The notes: a model not told the origin generated them from the letters alone. A stretch of DNA of 64,000 nt from Paracoccus luteus (GCF_004522155.1 NZ_SDEA01000001.1:496001-560000), one strand, 5' to 3'. Counted from the first letter of the stretch, positions 8,887 through 21,274 are shown. A program made the numbers and translations.

Positions 8887-9627
8887 CTAGCCGCGAAACC
8901 CGTCCTTCCCGGCCCGCAGCCGGGCAAAGGCCGACAGCGCGCTTTCGTCCGGGCGGGCCAGTTCGGGCGCGCGCAGGAACGGGTTGGTGGCCTTTTCCTC
9001 ACCCAGCGTCGCGGGCGAACAGGGGCGCCGGCCTGCCGCGACCGCGTCGATGCGCGCCCGCAGCGCGGCGTTGTCCGGGTCCACCGACAGGGCGAACGCC
9101 CCGTTTCCACGGCAATAATCGTGCCCCGAGCAGACCAGCGTGTCATCGGGCAGCGCCGCCAGCCGCGACAGGCTGTCCCACATCTGCGCGGCCGTCCCCT
9201 CGAACAGGCGGCCGCAGCCCATCGCCATCAGGCTGTCGGCGGTAAAGACCAGCCGCGAGGCCGGAAAATGGAACGCGACATGGCCCACCGTATGGCCGGG
9301 CACGTCGATGACCGTGACATTCTCGCCGCACACAAGCGCCGTCTCGCCCGCCACCAGCGCGCGGTCCAGCGGCGGCAGGCGGTGCGCGTCCGCGCCGTTG
9401 CCCCAGACCTGCGCGCCGGTTGCGGCGACGATTTCGGGGACGGCCTGTATGTGGTCGTCGTGGTGGTGGGTCAGCAGGATCGCGTCCAGCCGCCCGCCGA
9501 TGCCGTCCAGATGGGCCAGGATCGGCCCGGCCTCGGGGGCGTCGACCAGCACCGTCTGCCCGCCGCCCTGGACAAGATAGGCATAGTTGTCGGACAGGCA
9601 GCGGATCGTGTGGACCGTGGCCGGCAT
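8887..9627 (-). CDS. gloB: hydroxyacylglutathione hydrolase (glyoxalase II)
   Basis: A 246-residue metallo-beta-lactamase-fold enzyme that hydrolyses S-lactoylglutathione to lactate and glutathione in methylglyoxal detoxification. The dinuclear metal site is visible as THHHDDH (residues 53-59), the histidine in VPGHTVGHVAF, the Asp in FTADSLMAMGCGRLFEGT and the late histidine in CSGHDY. The C-terminal TNPFLR segment is the glyoxalase II glutathione-binding signature. ATG at 9627 is preferred over GTG at 9633 because a GGGGGG tract lies five nt upstream. It diverges from a methyltransferase gene, with 57 nt between starts. Confidence 0.95.
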   Translation of the reverse strand: MPATVHTIRCLSDNYAYLVQGGGQTVLVDAPEAGPILAHLDGIGGRLDAILLTHHHDDHIQAVPEIVAATGAQVWGNGADAHRLPPLDRALVAGETALVCGENVTVIDVPGHTVGHVAFHFPASRLVFTADSLMAMGCGRLFEGTAAQMWDSLSRLAALPDDTLVCSGHDYCRGNGAFALSVDPDNAALRARIDAVAAGRRPCSPATLGEEKATNPFLRAPELARPDESALSAFARLRAGKDGFRG

Positions 9628-9684
9628 TGGCACCCCCCGGTTGTTCTGGCACCGTCAGCCAAGCCGAAACCCGCCGGGGACGCA

Positions 9685-10473
9685 ATGCATCACGACGTCA
9701 TCGACCTGCGCGCCTTCTACTATCAGCGGGCGCTGGGCCGCGCGGTCCAGCGCATCCTGCGCGACCGCATGGCGGTGCTGTGGCCGGCCGAGGGGACGAC
9801 CGGCATGACCGTCGCGGGCTATGGCTTTGCGGTGCCGCTGCTGCGCCCCTATCTGGCCCGTGCGCGCCGGGTCAGCGCGCTGATGCCGGGTCCGCAGGGC
9901 GTCATGGGCTGGCCGCCCGGCGCGCCCAACCGCACCGTGATGTGCGACGAGGATGCGTGGCCGCTGGAAACCGGGAGCGTGGACCGGCTGGTCATGCTGC
10001 ACGGGCTGGAAACCGCGGACCACCCCGCCGCCCTGCTGGCCGAGGCGTGGCGCGTGCTGGGGCCGGGCGGGCGGATGCTGGTCATGGCGCCTAACCGGGC
10101 CGGGCTGTGGGCGCAAAGCGAGGCGACGCCTTTCGGGCTGGGGCGCAGCTATACCCGCGGACAGCTGGACGCGCAGGCGCGCGCGGCGGGGTTCGTGACC
10201 GAACGCACCGGGGCGGCGCTGTATATCCCGCCCTCGGACCGGCGGTTCTGGCTGAAAAGCGCGCAATGGTGGGAACGGACGGGGACGCGCATCGCATCGG
10301 TGCTGGTCGCGGGGGTGGTGCTGGCCGAACTGACGAAACAGGTTCACGCCCCGGTCGGGCCGGGCAGCCGCGTCAGAGTGCCCAGCCCCCTGCAGGTGCT
10401 TGAGGGGATTCGCCGTCCCCGCCCGGCCGCCCCGTCGGTCCCGCGCGGCCCCGCGCGCGGGCCGGGGATCTGA
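9685..10473 (+). CDS. class I SAM-dependent methyltransferase
   Basis: A 262-residue protein with a methyltransferase 11-like core. There is a loose glycine region (VAGYGFAVPLL), an acidic loop at CDEDAWPLETGSVD, motif IV-like DRLVMLHGLETAD and the post-motif helix LLAEAWRVLGPGGRMLVM. The substrate is unknown. It is divergent from gloB, an arrangement that suggests shared regulation. The frame is open upstream to 8782, but that portion is antisense to gloB and is not coding. The C-terminal 20 residues are Pro/Arg-rich. Confidence 0.85.
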   Translation: MHHDVIDLRAFYYQRALGRAVQRILRDRMAVLWPAEGTTGMTVAGYGFAVPLLRPYLARARRVSALMPGPQGVMGWPPGAPNRTVMCDEDAWPLETGSVDRLVMLHGLETADHPAALLAEAWRVLGPGGRMLVMAPNRAGLWAQSEATPFGLGRSYTRGQLDAQARAAGFVTERTGAALYIPPSDRRFWLKSAQWWERTGTRIASVLVAGVVLAELTKQVHAPVGPGSRVRVPSPLQVLEGIRRPRPAAPSVPRGPARGPGI

Positions 10474-10784
10474 AGCGATTCGCACAGCTGCGCGCAGGGT
10501 AAAGGGCGCTGTTTGCCGGGGTCCGGACCGCGCCCGCAGGGTCGTTTTCCACAGCTTGCGCCCACGCCCGCGGCCGCGTTAGCGCAACCCGTCCGACTTT
10601 GCGCCCGGGCATGGATTTTCAGCCCCCCGAACAGTTGCGAGCCCCAGCATGTGCTGCTAGAGACGCCGCAGATTTCAGGGACCGGCCCGGCCTGACCGGC
10701 GCGGTTCCAATGTCCGCGCCCCGCGACTGACCGGCCTGCCGCCGGCCCGGCCTGCGGGGTTTCGCGCTAACCAAAGGGGTGTCC
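10474..10784. other. spacer upstream of the ATP synthase operon
   Basis: About 300 nt with no supported gene. It must contain the atp operon promoter, but I cannot point to a clear -35/-10 pair. Short GGCCCGG/CCGGCC repeats near 10680-10760 could form structure in the leader. Confidence 0.5.
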
Positions 10785-11344
10785 GTGGCCAATACCGCGT
10801 CTATTTCCGCCAACATCGCCGGGCGTTACGCGCAAGCCGTGTTCGATCTGGTCAAGGAACAGGGCGCGGTCGACGCGCTTGCCCCCCAGGTCCAGGCGCT
10901 GGGCACGGCGATCAGGGACAGTGCCGACCTGCGCACGCTGATCGGCTCGGCCGTGTATTCGCGCGACCAGCAGGAAACCGCGATCGGCGCCATCGCCGAC
11001 CGCATGGGCCTGACGCCCGTGCTGGGCAACACGCTGCGGCTGATGGCGCAGAACCGCCGCCTGTTCGCGCTGCCGCAGCTGGTCGACCGGCTGTCGGCGC
11101 TGATCGCCGAGGCGCGGGGCGAGGTGACGGCCGAGGTCGTGGCCGCCGCCCCCCTGAGCGCCGAGCAGGAACGCCGCCTGACCGAGACGCTGGCCTCGAA
11201 ATCCGGCAAGACGGTGAAACTGAACACCCGCGTCGATGAGACCCTCATCGGCGGAATGATTGTCAAGCTGGGCTCGCAGATGATCGACAGCTCGATCCGC
11301 TCGAAGCTCGCTTCCCTGCAGAATGTCATGAAAGAGGTCGGATA

Positions 11345-11345
<1 letters not shown>
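10785..11345 (+). CDS. atpH: F0F1 ATP synthase subunit delta
   Basis: A 186-residue (188 if begun at GTG 10779) OSCP/delta subunit that ties the F1 head to the peripheral stalk. The N-terminal [14 protein letters not shown] and the C-terminal [20 protein letters not shown] are family signatures. GTG at 10785 is chosen because AAAGGGG ends five nt upstream; the GTG at 10779 overlaps that site. Its TAA shares one base with the atpA ATG (TAATG). First gene of atpHAGDC, the usual alphaproteobacterial F1 operon with F0 genes elsewhere. Confidence 0.93.
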
Positions 11346-12880
<1,535 letters not shown>

Positions 12881-12893
12881 GGAGTAGGGGACA

Positions 12894-13772
12894 ATGCCCA
12901 GCCTCAAGGATCTGAAGAACCGGATCGGCAGCGTCAAGAACACGCGCAAGATCACCAAGGCGATGCAGATGGTCGCCGCCGCCAAGCTGCGCCGCGCGCA
13001 AGAGGCGGCCGAGGCCGCGCGCCCCTATGCCACCCGCATGTCGGCGGTCATGGCCGGGCTGACGGCCGCCGCCGCCGGGTCCGAGGGCGCGCCGCGCCTT
13101 CTGGCCGGGACCGGGTCGGACCAGCGCCATCTGCTGGTCGTCCTGACCTCGGAACGCGGTCTGGCCGGCGGCTTCAACAGCTCGATCGTCAAGCTGGCCC
13201 GCCAGCGTGCCGAGGAGCTGGCCGGGCAGGGCAAGACCGTCGCGATCATGACCGTGGGCAAGAAGGCCCGCGAGCAGCTGAAGCGCGAGCATGGGCAGCG
13301 GTTCGTCCATCACGTCGATCTGTCCGAGGTCAAGCGCGTGGGCTATGAGAACGCCCGCGGCATCACCGACGAGATCCTGAACCGTTTCGACGGCGGCGAT
13401 TTCGACGTGGCGACGCTGTTCTACAGCCGGTTCGAATCCGTCATCAGCCAGGTGCCGACCGCCCGCCAGATCATCCCCGCGGTGATCGAGGGCGGCAGCG
13501 ACACCGGCGGCGCCAGCGCGCTTTACGACTATGAACCCGGCGAGGAGGCGATCCTGACCGAACTGCTGCCGCGTTCGGTGGCGACCCAGGTCTTTGCCGC
13601 GCTGCTGGAAAACGCCGCGTCCGAACAGGGCGCGCGGATGACCGCCATGGACAACGCCACGCGCAACGCCGGCGACATGATCGACCGCCTGACGACCGTC
13701 TACAACCGGTCGCGGCAGGCGGCGATCACCAAGGAACTTATCGAAATCATTTCGGGCGCCGAGGCGCTCTGA
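12894..13772 (+). CDS. atpG: F0F1 ATP synthase subunit gamma
   Basis: A 292-residue central-stalk rotor subunit. The N-terminal coiled-coil helix begins [20 protein letters not shown] with the conserved [14 protein letters not shown]. The C-terminal helix has [20 protein letters not shown] and ends near [18 protein letters not shown]. Length is typical of the alphaproteobacterial protein. Central position in atpHAGDC. Confidence 0.97.
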   Translation: MPSLKDLKNRIGSVKNTRKITKAMQMVAAAKLRRAQEAAEAARPYATRMSAVMAGLTAAAAGSEGAPRLLAGTGSDQRHLLVVLTSERGLAGGFNSSIVKLARQRAEELAGQGKTVAIMTVGKKAREQLKREHGQRFVHHVDLSEVKRVGYENARGITDEILNRFDGGDFDVATLFYSRFESVISQVPTARQIIPAVIEGGSDTGGASALYDYEPGEEAILTELLPRSVATQVFAALLENAASEQGARMTAMDNATRNAGDMIDRLTTVYNRSRQAAITKELIEIISGAEAL

Positions 13773-13789
13773 CCGAAACGCAGGGGTAG

Positions 13790-15214
<1,425 letters not shown>

Positions 15215-15223
15215 GGGGGCGAC

Positions 15224-15673
15224 ATGGCCGACACGATGCAGTTCGACCTGGTGTCGCCGGAACGGAACCTCGTGTCCGTTCCCGCGCGCGAGGTGCGGCT
15301 GCCGGGCATCGACGGCGATCTGACCGCCATGCCCGGCCACGCCGCGACCATCGTCACGCTGCGGCCGGGTCTGGTCACGGTCGTGGACGGGCAGGGCACG
15401 GCGACCGAGTTCGCCGTGACCGGCGGCTTTGCCGAGATCACCGGCGACAGCGTCAGCCTGCTGGCGGAACGCGGCCACGCCCGCGCGGACATCACGCAGG
15501 ACATCTATAACGAGATGATGCGCGACGCGCAGCGCGCCAAGCAGAGCGCCGAGGCAAGGCGCGGCACGGCGGGCGAGGAATTCGTCGCCGCCGCCGCCAA
15601 GATGCTGGGCGACATGGAGGCGTTGGGCACCCATATCGGGCTGGACCCGAACCAGTCCACCGTCCCGGACTGA
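15224..15673 (+). CDS. atpC: F0F1 ATP synthase subunit epsilon
   Basis: A 149-residue epsilon subunit. The N-terminal beta-sandwich is clear (FDLVSPERNLVSVPAREVRLPG, MPGHAATIVTLRPG, FAVTGGFAEI). The C-terminal helical hairpin is present but Ala/Lys-rich (AKQSAEARRGTAG). In Paracoccus the inhibitory role is attributed mainly to the separate zeta subunit, not encoded in this window. Last gene of the operon, followed by a strong terminator. Confidence 0.95.
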   Translation: MADTMQFDLVSPERNLVSVPAREVRLPGIDGDLTAMPGHAATIVTLRPGLVTVVDGQGTATEFAVTGGFAEITGDSVSLLAERGHARADITQDIYNEMMRDAQRAKQSAEARRGTAGEEFVAAAAKMLGDMEALGTHIGLDPNQSTVPD

Positions 15674-15707
15674 CCGCGCAAGTCGCGGCGCAAACTGGAT
15701 AAAATGC

Positions 15708-15734
15708 AAGCCCCGGCATTTCGCCGGGGCTTTT
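15708..15734 (+). terminator. rho-independent terminator of atpHAGDC
   Basis: AAGCCCCGGC, loop ATTTC, GCCGGGGCTT and then TT: a perfect 10-bp GC-rich stem running into a T-tract, 35 nt after the atpC stop. It is one of the two best intrinsic terminators in the window. Confidence 0.92.
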
Positions 15735-15801
15735 CATGTCATACTCACCCCCAGGACGGCGGGGCGACTCGCGCCCGCCGCAACCTGACGGAGAGTGTCC
15801 C

Positions 15802-16152
15802 ATGCTGCGGTTCGACCATGCCGCGATCGGCGTGCTGCGCGGGTCGCAGATCCTGTTCTCGGCGTTCGAGGACGGGGGCGAGATGTGGACTGGAGAGGGC
15901 GCGCGGTCGGTGCGCTTTCCGGTCAGCTTTCCACAATCCTTCCTGTCGCCCCCGGTCGTTCATGTGGGGTTGGGCATGTGGGACATGGGTGTCGGGCACA
16001 ACCAGCGCGCCGACATCGCCCCGGTCGAGGTTGGCGAGGCCGGGTTCGTGCTGCTGTTCAAGACATGGGGCGACACGCAGGTCGCGCGGGTGCGCGCGGA
16101 CTGGATCGCCATCGGCCCCGTCCCGCATCTGGACACGTTCGACGTCGATTAA
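15802..16152 (+). CDS. H-type lectin domain-containing protein
   Basis: A 116-residue protein with the beta-sandwich pattern of H-type lectins: early hydrophobic strand, FSAFEDGGEMWTGEGARS, then VSFPQSFLSPPVVHVGLG, and a late VARVRADWIAIGP strand. H-type lectin domains were described in snail agglutinin and slime mould discoidins; bacterial versions are mostly uncharacterised. There is no signal peptide, so it is predicted to be cytosolic. ATG at 15802 is preceded by GGAGAG. It lies just after the atp terminator and faces the hydrolase gene tail to tail. Confidence 0.75.
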   Translation: MLRFDHAAIGVLRGSQILFSAFEDGGEMWTGEGARSVRFPVSFPQSFLSPPVVHVGLGMWDMGVGHNQRADIAPVEVGEAGFVLLFKTWGDTQVARVRADWIAIGPVPHLDTFDVD

Positions 16153-16174
16153 GGCGGGGACCATCCGCTTGTGG

Positions 16175-16954
16175 TCAGGCCCGGTCCAAGTTGGCGGCGA
16201 TCAGCCCCGCCACCGCGTCGGGATGGGTCAGCGGCGCCATGTGGCCCGCGCCGGGCACCGTCGCGCGTCCGACATCCGCCATCCGCGCCGCCAGCGCCTC
16301 GGCGATGGAATGTATCCCGGGGGGCGACTGCGCGCCCGAGATCAGCAGCACCGGCGCCTCGATCGCCTCGATCCCGCCGTCGCGCAGGATGCGGCCCCGG
16401 TCGTCGTAAAGATCGGGCATGCTGTCCAGCACCGTCGCCATCTGCGCCTGCATCTGCGCGCGGGCGGGTGCCTGCGCGGCGTCCGGGTCGGTCCCGCCCC
16501 AATGGCGCATGAACATGCGCGTCGCACCGGCGCGGTCGCCGGCGGCCTCGGCCGCGAGCAGCCGGTCCATCAGCCCGTCCGCGTCGCGGTCGCGGGCGGG
16601 CAGGGCGGCGAACAGAACCGGCTCGACCAGGGTCAGGCTGCGGATCGCCTGCGGTGCGGCGACGGCGATCCGCAAGGCCACGACCGCGCCGAAGCTGTGC
16701 CCGATCAGGTCCAGCGGCCTGTCGATGGCGGCGCCCACCAGCCGCGCCGCCGTGGTGGTGATGTCGGGGCCGGGCCCCGGCTGCCATGCGGCGCTGCGGC
16801 CGTGTCCCGGCCAGTCCGGCGCCCGCAGGTCGATGCGGCCGTCCAGCCGGTCGGCGATCGGTCCCCAGCTCCTGCCGCTGCCCAGCATGCAGTGCAGCGC
16901 GATGGCCGGACGGTCCGCCGCGCCGGGCCAGTGCCGCCAGTGAACCCCGTTCAC
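16175..16954 (-). CDS. alpha/beta-fold hydrolase
   Basis: A 259-residue hydrolase with an oxyanion region around HCMLGSGRSW, the nucleophile elbow GHSFGA near residue 88, a likely acid in LLISGAQSPPG and the catalytic histidine in VPGAGHMAPLTHPD. Substrate unknown; ester, lactone or C-C bond hydrolases share the layout. The GTG start at 16954 overlaps the upstream isomerase stop (GTGA), so the two are coupled and may act on related aromatic or aliphatic compounds. Confidence 0.85.
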   Translation of the reverse strand: MNGVHWRHWPGAADRPAIALHCMLGSGRSWGPIADRLDGRIDLRAPDWPGHGRSAAWQPGPGPDITTTAARLVGAAIDRPLDLIGHSFGAVVALRIAVAAPQAIRSLTLVEPVLFAALPARDRDADGLMDRLLAAEAAGDRAGATRMFMRHWGGTDPDAAQAPARAQMQAQMATVLDSMPDLYDDRGRILRDGGIEAIEAPVLLISGAQSPPGIHSIAEALAARMADVGRATVPGAGHMAPLTHPDAVAGLIAANLDRA

Positions 16955-17541
16955 AGCGTCGCCAGATGGCGGTCCAGGAACGCCAGCCGGTCCTGACCCC
17001 AGAACCGCTGCCCGCTGTCGGTCACGACATAAAAGGGCGAGCCGAAGACCCCCGCCTCGACCGCGCGTTCAAGGTTGCGGCCATAGGTTTCCGCGCCCAC
17101 GAACAGCCCGCGGTCGGCCAGCGCGGGATCAAAGCCCGCGTCCGCCAGCGCCTGCCGGATGACCGCATCGTCGGCGATGTCGCGGCCATCGGCAAAGCGC
17201 GCGGCCAGCAGCCGCTGCACCAGCCCGGCCACGTCGCCGCCCGCGTCCTGCGCGGCGATGATGGCATAGGAAGACGGCGCCATGTTGGTCATCGCCACGT
17301 CCATCCGCAGCGGCATGCCCAGGTGATCGGCCCAGCGGGGCAGTTCCTGGGCGCGGTATTCCATCCTTGACCGGTGACGGTCGGCCGGACGCGTGCCCCC
17401 GGTCCGGTCGAACAGCTGCAGGATGTCCAGCGGCCGATAGGTGATCTGCGCGCCGTGCCGCGCCGCGATCTGTTCCAGCCGGTCGCCGGCCAGATAGGCC
17501 CAGGGGCTGATCGTCCCGAAGTAATAGTCGATCTGCGCCAT
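16951..17541 (-). CDS. 2-hydroxychromene-2-carboxylate isomerase family protein
   Basis: A 196-residue DsbA-fold protein of the kappa-GST/HCCA isomerase group, which uses glutathione to isomerise ring-opened aromatics. It begins IDYYFGTISPWAYLAGDRLE: the serine at the SPW position replaces the CxxC of thiol oxidoreductases, as expected for the isomerases. Later YRPLDI and the cis-proline region GVFGSPFYVV fit the family. No other naphthalene-pathway gene is present, so the true substrate is unknown. Confidence 0.85.
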   Translation of the reverse strand: MAQIDYYFGTISPWAYLAGDRLEQIAARHGAQITYRPLDILQLFDRTGGTRPADRHRSRMEYRAQELPRWADHLGMPLRMDVAMTNMAPSSYAIIAAQDAGGDVAGLVQRLLAARFADGRDIADDAVIRQALADAGFDPALADRGLFVGAETYGRNLERAVEAGVFGSPFYVVTDSGQRFWGQDRLAFLDRHLATL

Positions 17542-17643
17542 GCTGCACCCCTTCGCCGGTTTGCCGGGACGCTATCGCGGTGCTAATCGGGGCGCAATCG
17601 CGCGATTCCCCCGCCCGCCCGCGGACCCAAGACCGGAGATCCC

Positions 17644-18661
17644 ATGCCCGCCATGACCGAACCCAAGCTGATCGCCGGCAATGCCAACCGGCCGCTGGCG
17701 ACCGCCATCGCGCGGCGCATGTCGATGCATCGCGGCATGAACGTCACACCCGTCGATGCTCGGGTCGAACGGTTCAACGACCAGGAAATCTTTGTCGAGG
17801 TGTATGAGAACGTGCGCGGCGAGGACATGTATATCGTCCAGCCCACGTCGAACCCGGCGAACGACAACCTGATGGAGCTGCTGATCATGGCCGACGCGCT
17901 GCGCCGGTCGTCGGCCGCGCGCATCACCGCCGTGATCCCCTATTTCGGCTATGCCCGCCAGGACCGCCGCGCCAAGGCCCGCACGCCGATCAGCGCCAAG
18001 CTGGTCGCCAATTTGCTGACCGAGGCGGGGGTGGACCGCGTCCTGACGCTGGACCTGCACGCCGCGCAGATCCAGGGGTTCTTCGACATTCCCGTGGACA
18101 ACCTTTACGCCGCGCCGATCTTTGCGCTGGACGTCATGCACCACTTCAAGGGCCGGATGGACGATCTGATGGTGGTGTCCCCCGACGTCGGCGGCGTGGC
18201 GCGCGCGCGAGATCGCGGCCCGCATCAACGCGCCGCTGGCCATCGTGGACAAGCGCCGCGAAAAGGCCGGCGAGATCGCGGACATGACCGTCATCGGCGA
18301 TGTCGAGGGCAAGACTTGCATCATCGTGGACGACATCTGCGACACCGCCGGAACGCTGGTCAAGGCCGCGCAACTGCTGGTCGATCACGGCGCGACCGAG
18401 GTGCACGCCTATATCACCCACGGCGTCCTGTCCGGCCCGGCGGTGGACCGGATCGAGAAATCGGTCATGAAATCGCTGGTCATCACCGATTCCATCGAAC
18501 CCTGCGAGCGGGTGAAGACCGCCCGCAACATCCGCATCGTGCCCACCGCGCCGCTGTTTGCGCAGGCGATCATGTCGATCTGGAACGGCACCTCGGTGTC
18601 CAGCCTGTTCGAACTGGACACGCTGCAGCCGGTCTATGAGGGGCTTTATTCGGCGATGTAA
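17644..18661 (+). pseudogene. prs: ribose-phosphate pyrophosphokinase, frameshifted as sequenced
   Basis: PRPP synthase, which makes phosphoribosyl pyrophosphate from ribose-5-phosphate and ATP for nucleotide, His and Trp synthesis. The first frame gives the complete N-terminal half ([44 protein letters not shown]) up to [12 protein letters not shown]. The rest ([27 protein letters not shown], the PRPP loop) continues in another frame from about 18210. The break lies in GTGG followed by CG repeated five times and AGATC; one more CG restores [14 protein letters not shown]. With two bases added the gene is 1020 nt (339 codons plus stop), the normal length. The start has GGAG five nt upstream. 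prs is nearly always essential, so a base-calling or assembly error is more likely than a true mutation. Confidence 0.93.
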
Positions 18662-18677
18662 GCGTCAGGGCCGCGAT

Positions 18678-18699
18678 GGTGCGTGGGGGACCACGCACC
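18678..18699. terminator. possible bidirectional terminator between prs and purD
   Basis: A perfect 9-bp stem, GGTGCGTGG and CCACGCACC, with a GGGA loop lies between two convergent genes, 16 nt after the prs stop. There is no T-tract on either side, so strength is unclear. Confidence 0.45.
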
Positions 18700-18757
18700 C
18701 TGCGGGGCGCCCGTCATCACCGGGAAGCGATGCGTGGCCCTGCCCACCCGGGCCGCG

Positions 18758-20020
18758 TCACAGCGCCCGCCAGCCGATGTCGCGGCGGTGGAAACCCTGC
18801 GGCCAGTCCACCGCATCGACCAGCGCATAGGCGCGGTCCCGCGCCTCGGCCAGCGTCGCGCCGCGGCCGGTGGCGTTCAGCACCCGCCCGCCCGCCGCGA
18901 CGATGCGGCCGTCAACCTCGGCCGTGCCGGCGTGGAACATCATCTGCAGGGCGGATTCGGGTGCGCCGTCCAGCCCGCCGATGGCCGTTCCCCTGACCGG
19001 GTCGCCGGGATAGCCGTCGGCCGCCATCACCACCGTCAGCGCGTGATCGTCGGCCCAGTTGGCCGAAACCTCGGCCAGCCGCCCCTCGGCGCAGGCCTGG
19101 ATCAGGTCCAGCGCCTGCGCGCCCAGCCGCATCATCAGAACCTGTGCTTCCGGGTCGCCGAAACGGACGTTGTATTCGACCAGCCGCGCGCGCCCGTCCC
19201 GGATCATCAGCCCGGCATACAGCACGCCTTGGAAAGGTGTGCCACGGCGCGCCATCTCGTCCACCGTCGGCTGGACGATCTGCGCCATCACCGCGCGCTG
19301 GATCGCGTCGGTCAGCACCGGCGCGGGGGAATAGGCCCCCATGCCGCCGGTGTTCGGCCCGGTGTCGCCCTCGCCGACGCGCTTGTGGTCCTGCGCGGTG
19401 CCGATGGGCAGGCAGTCGCGCCCGTCGCACAGGACGAAAAAGCTGGCCTCCTCGCCCTCCATGAACTCCTCGATCACGACCTCGGCCCCGGCCGCGCCGA
19501 AGGCGCCGCCAAGCGCGGCATCGACGGCGGCACGGGCCTCGCCCTCGGTCATGGCGACGGTCACGCCCTTGCCGGCGGCCAGCCCGTCGGCCTTGACGAC
19601 GATGGGCGCGCCCTGCGCCGCGACGTAATCGCGGGCGGCGGCGGCGTCGGTGAACCGCGCCCATCGGGCGGTCGGCGCGCCGCAGGCGTCGCAGATTTCC
19701 TTGGTGAAGGCCTTGGACGCCTCCAGCATGGCCGCCGCGCGCGACGGGCCGAAGACGGAAATCCCGGCGGCGCGCAGCGTATCGGCGACGCCCGCGGCCA
19801 GCGGCGCCTCGGGGCCGATCACGACCAGGTCGATGGCGTGTTCCTGACAGAAATCCGCCACCGCCGTGTCATCGGTGATCGCCAGATCGGCGCAGCGCGC
19901 GATGGCGGCGATGCCGGGGTTGCCGGGCGCCACGATCAGCCGGTCGCATTTCGGGTTCTGCCGGATCGCCCAAGCCAGCGCATGTTCGCGCCCGCCGCCG
20001 CCAAGGATCAGGATATTCAT
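18758..20020 (-). CDS. purD: phosphoribosylamine-glycine ligase
   Basis: A 420-residue ATP-grasp enzyme for step two of purine synthesis, joining phosphoribosylamine and glycine. It opens [19 protein letters not shown], has [11 protein letters not shown], the nucleotide-binding [11 protein letters not shown], the [20 protein letters not shown] signature, and the metal-binding [10 protein letters not shown]. Start at 20020 gives the canonical N-terminus; the frame continues upstream without family similarity. It faces prs, which supplies the PRPP used one step earlier. Confidence 0.97.
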   Translation of the reverse strand: MNILILGGGGREHALAWAIRQNPKCDRLIVAPGNPGIAAIARCADLAITDDTAVADFCQEHAIDLVVIGPEAPLAAGVADTLRAAGISVFGPSRAAAMLEASKAFTKEICDACGAPTARWARFTDAAAARDYVAAQGAPIVVKADGLAAGKGVTVAMTEGEARAAVDAALGGAFGAAGAEVVIEEFMEGEEASFFVLCDGRDCLPIGTAQDHKRVGEGDTGPNTGGMGAYSPAPVLTDAIQRAVMAQIVQPTVDEMARRGTPFQGVLYAGLMIRDGRARLVEYNVRFGDPEAQVLMMRLGAQALDLIQACAEGRLAEVSANWADDHALTVVMAADGYPGDPVRGTAIGGLDGAPESALQMMFHAGTAEVDGRIVAAGGRVLNATGRGATLAEARDRAYALVDAVDWPQGFHRRDIGWRAL

Positions 20021-20088
20021 GGGACAACCCCTCTGCTGTCGGTGGGGCTTTAGGGGGATCGGCTCAGCCCGGCAAGGGCCGGCCGCCC

Positions 20089-21270
20089 TCAGCCCAGCAC
20101 GCGCATGGCGGCGGTCAGCCCTTCCAGCGTCAGCGGCATCATGCGGCGCTGGAAGATCTCGGCGATCATCCCGATCGACGGCGTGTGCCCCCAGTGCTGG
20201 CGCGGAACGGGGTTCAGCCACACATGGTCGGGCCAGGTCTCCATCGCGCGGCGCAGCCACAACTGCCCCGGCTCGGGGTTCCAGTGTTCGTTCGCGCCGC
20301 CGGGCGCCACGATCTCATAGGGCGACATCGACGCGTCGCCGACGAAGATCACCTTCCAGTCGCGGCCGAACCGGTGCAGCAGATCCCAGGTCGGGACCGT
20401 CCGGTCCCAGCGGCGGCGGTTGTCGCGCCACACCGCCTCATACAGGCAGTTGTGGAAATAATAATGCTCAAGATGCTTGAACTCGGACCGCGCGGCCGAG
20501 AACAGCTCGTCCACGACGCGGACGTGGTCGTCCATCGACCCGCCCACATCCAGCAGCAGCAGCACCTTGACCGCGTTGTGGCGTTCCGGGCGCGTCTGCA
20601 CGTCGATATAGCCGTGATCGGCGGTGGCGCGGATCGTCGCGGGCAGGTCCAGCTCGTCCGCCGCGCCGTGGCGCGCCCACTGCCGCAGGCGTTTCAGCGC
20701 GACCTTGATGTTGCGGGTGCCCAGTTCCACGCTGTCGTCGAAATCGCGAAACTCGCGCTTGTCCCACACCTTGACGGCGCGGCGGTGGCGGCTTTCGGTC
20801 TGCCCGATCCGCACCCCTTCGGGGTTATAGCCATAGGCACCAAAGGGCGAGGTGCCGGCCGTCCCGATCCATTTGCTGCCACCCTGATGGCGGCCCTGCT
20901 GTTCGGCCAGGCGCTGGCGCAGTTTTTCCATCAGCGCCTCAAAGCTGCCCGCGCCCTCGACGGCGGCCTTTTCCTCGTCGGTCAGCAGTTTCTCGGCCAG
21001 CTTCTCCAGCCACTCGCGGGGCAGGGCGGTCTCGCTGACCAGCGCCTCGACCGGGACGGTTTCAAGACCTGCAAAGCTTTCCGCAAAGGCCCGGTCATAG
21101 CGGTCGATGTGGCGTTCGTCCTTGACCAGGATGGCGCGGCCCAGGGTGTGGAAATCGTCCACCGACCAGCCCGCCACCCCCGCCTGCATCGCGCCCATCA
21201 GGTCCAGCCATTCCCGCAGGCTGACCGGAACCCCGTGCCGGCGCAGCGAGTCGAGAAAGGGCCGGAACAC
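20089..21270 (-). CDS. VWA domain-containing protein (CoxE-like)
   Basis: A 393-residue protein with a helical N-terminal half and a C-terminal von Willebrand A domain. The metal site is written LLDVGGSMDDHV near residue 240, that is D-x-G-x-S instead of D-x-S-x-S. Later parts include FHNCLYEAVWRDNRRR and FVGDASMSPYE. CoxE-like VWA proteins usually work with a MoxR AAA+ ATPase as chaperones for enzyme maturation; none is encoded nearby. GTG at 21270 is the likely start, seven nt after the previous gene's stop, so it probably shares a transcript with the small membrane protein. Confidence 0.85.
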   Translation of the reverse strand: MFRPFLDSLRRHGVPVSLREWLDLMGAMQAGVAGWSVDDFHTLGRAILVKDERHIDRYDRAFAESFAGLETVPVEALVSETALPREWLEKLAEKLLTDEEKAAVEGAGSFEALMEKLRQRLAEQQGRHQGGSKWIGTAGTSPFGAYGYNPEGVRIGQTESRHRRAVKVWDKREFRDFDDSVELGTRNIKVALKRLRQWARHGAADELDLPATIRATADHGYIDVQTRPERHNAVKVLLLLDVGGSMDDHVRVVDELFSAARSEFKHLEHYYFHNCLYEAVWRDNRRRWDRTVPTWDLLHRFGRDWKVIFVGDASMSPYEIVAPGGANEHWNPEPGQLWLRRAMETWPDHVWLNPVPRQHWGHTPSIGMIAEIFQRRMMPLTLEGLTAAMRVLG

Positions 21271-21274
21271 GGCG

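Noticed and set aside
8782-9684. Longer N-terminus for the methyltransferase
   Set aside because: The upstream open stretch is antisense to gloB and has no similarity to the enzyme.
17644-18661. Programmed ribosomal frameshift in prs
   Set aside because: No slippery heptamer or downstream element typical of such sites, and prs is not known to use one. A missing CG in a CG run explains it.
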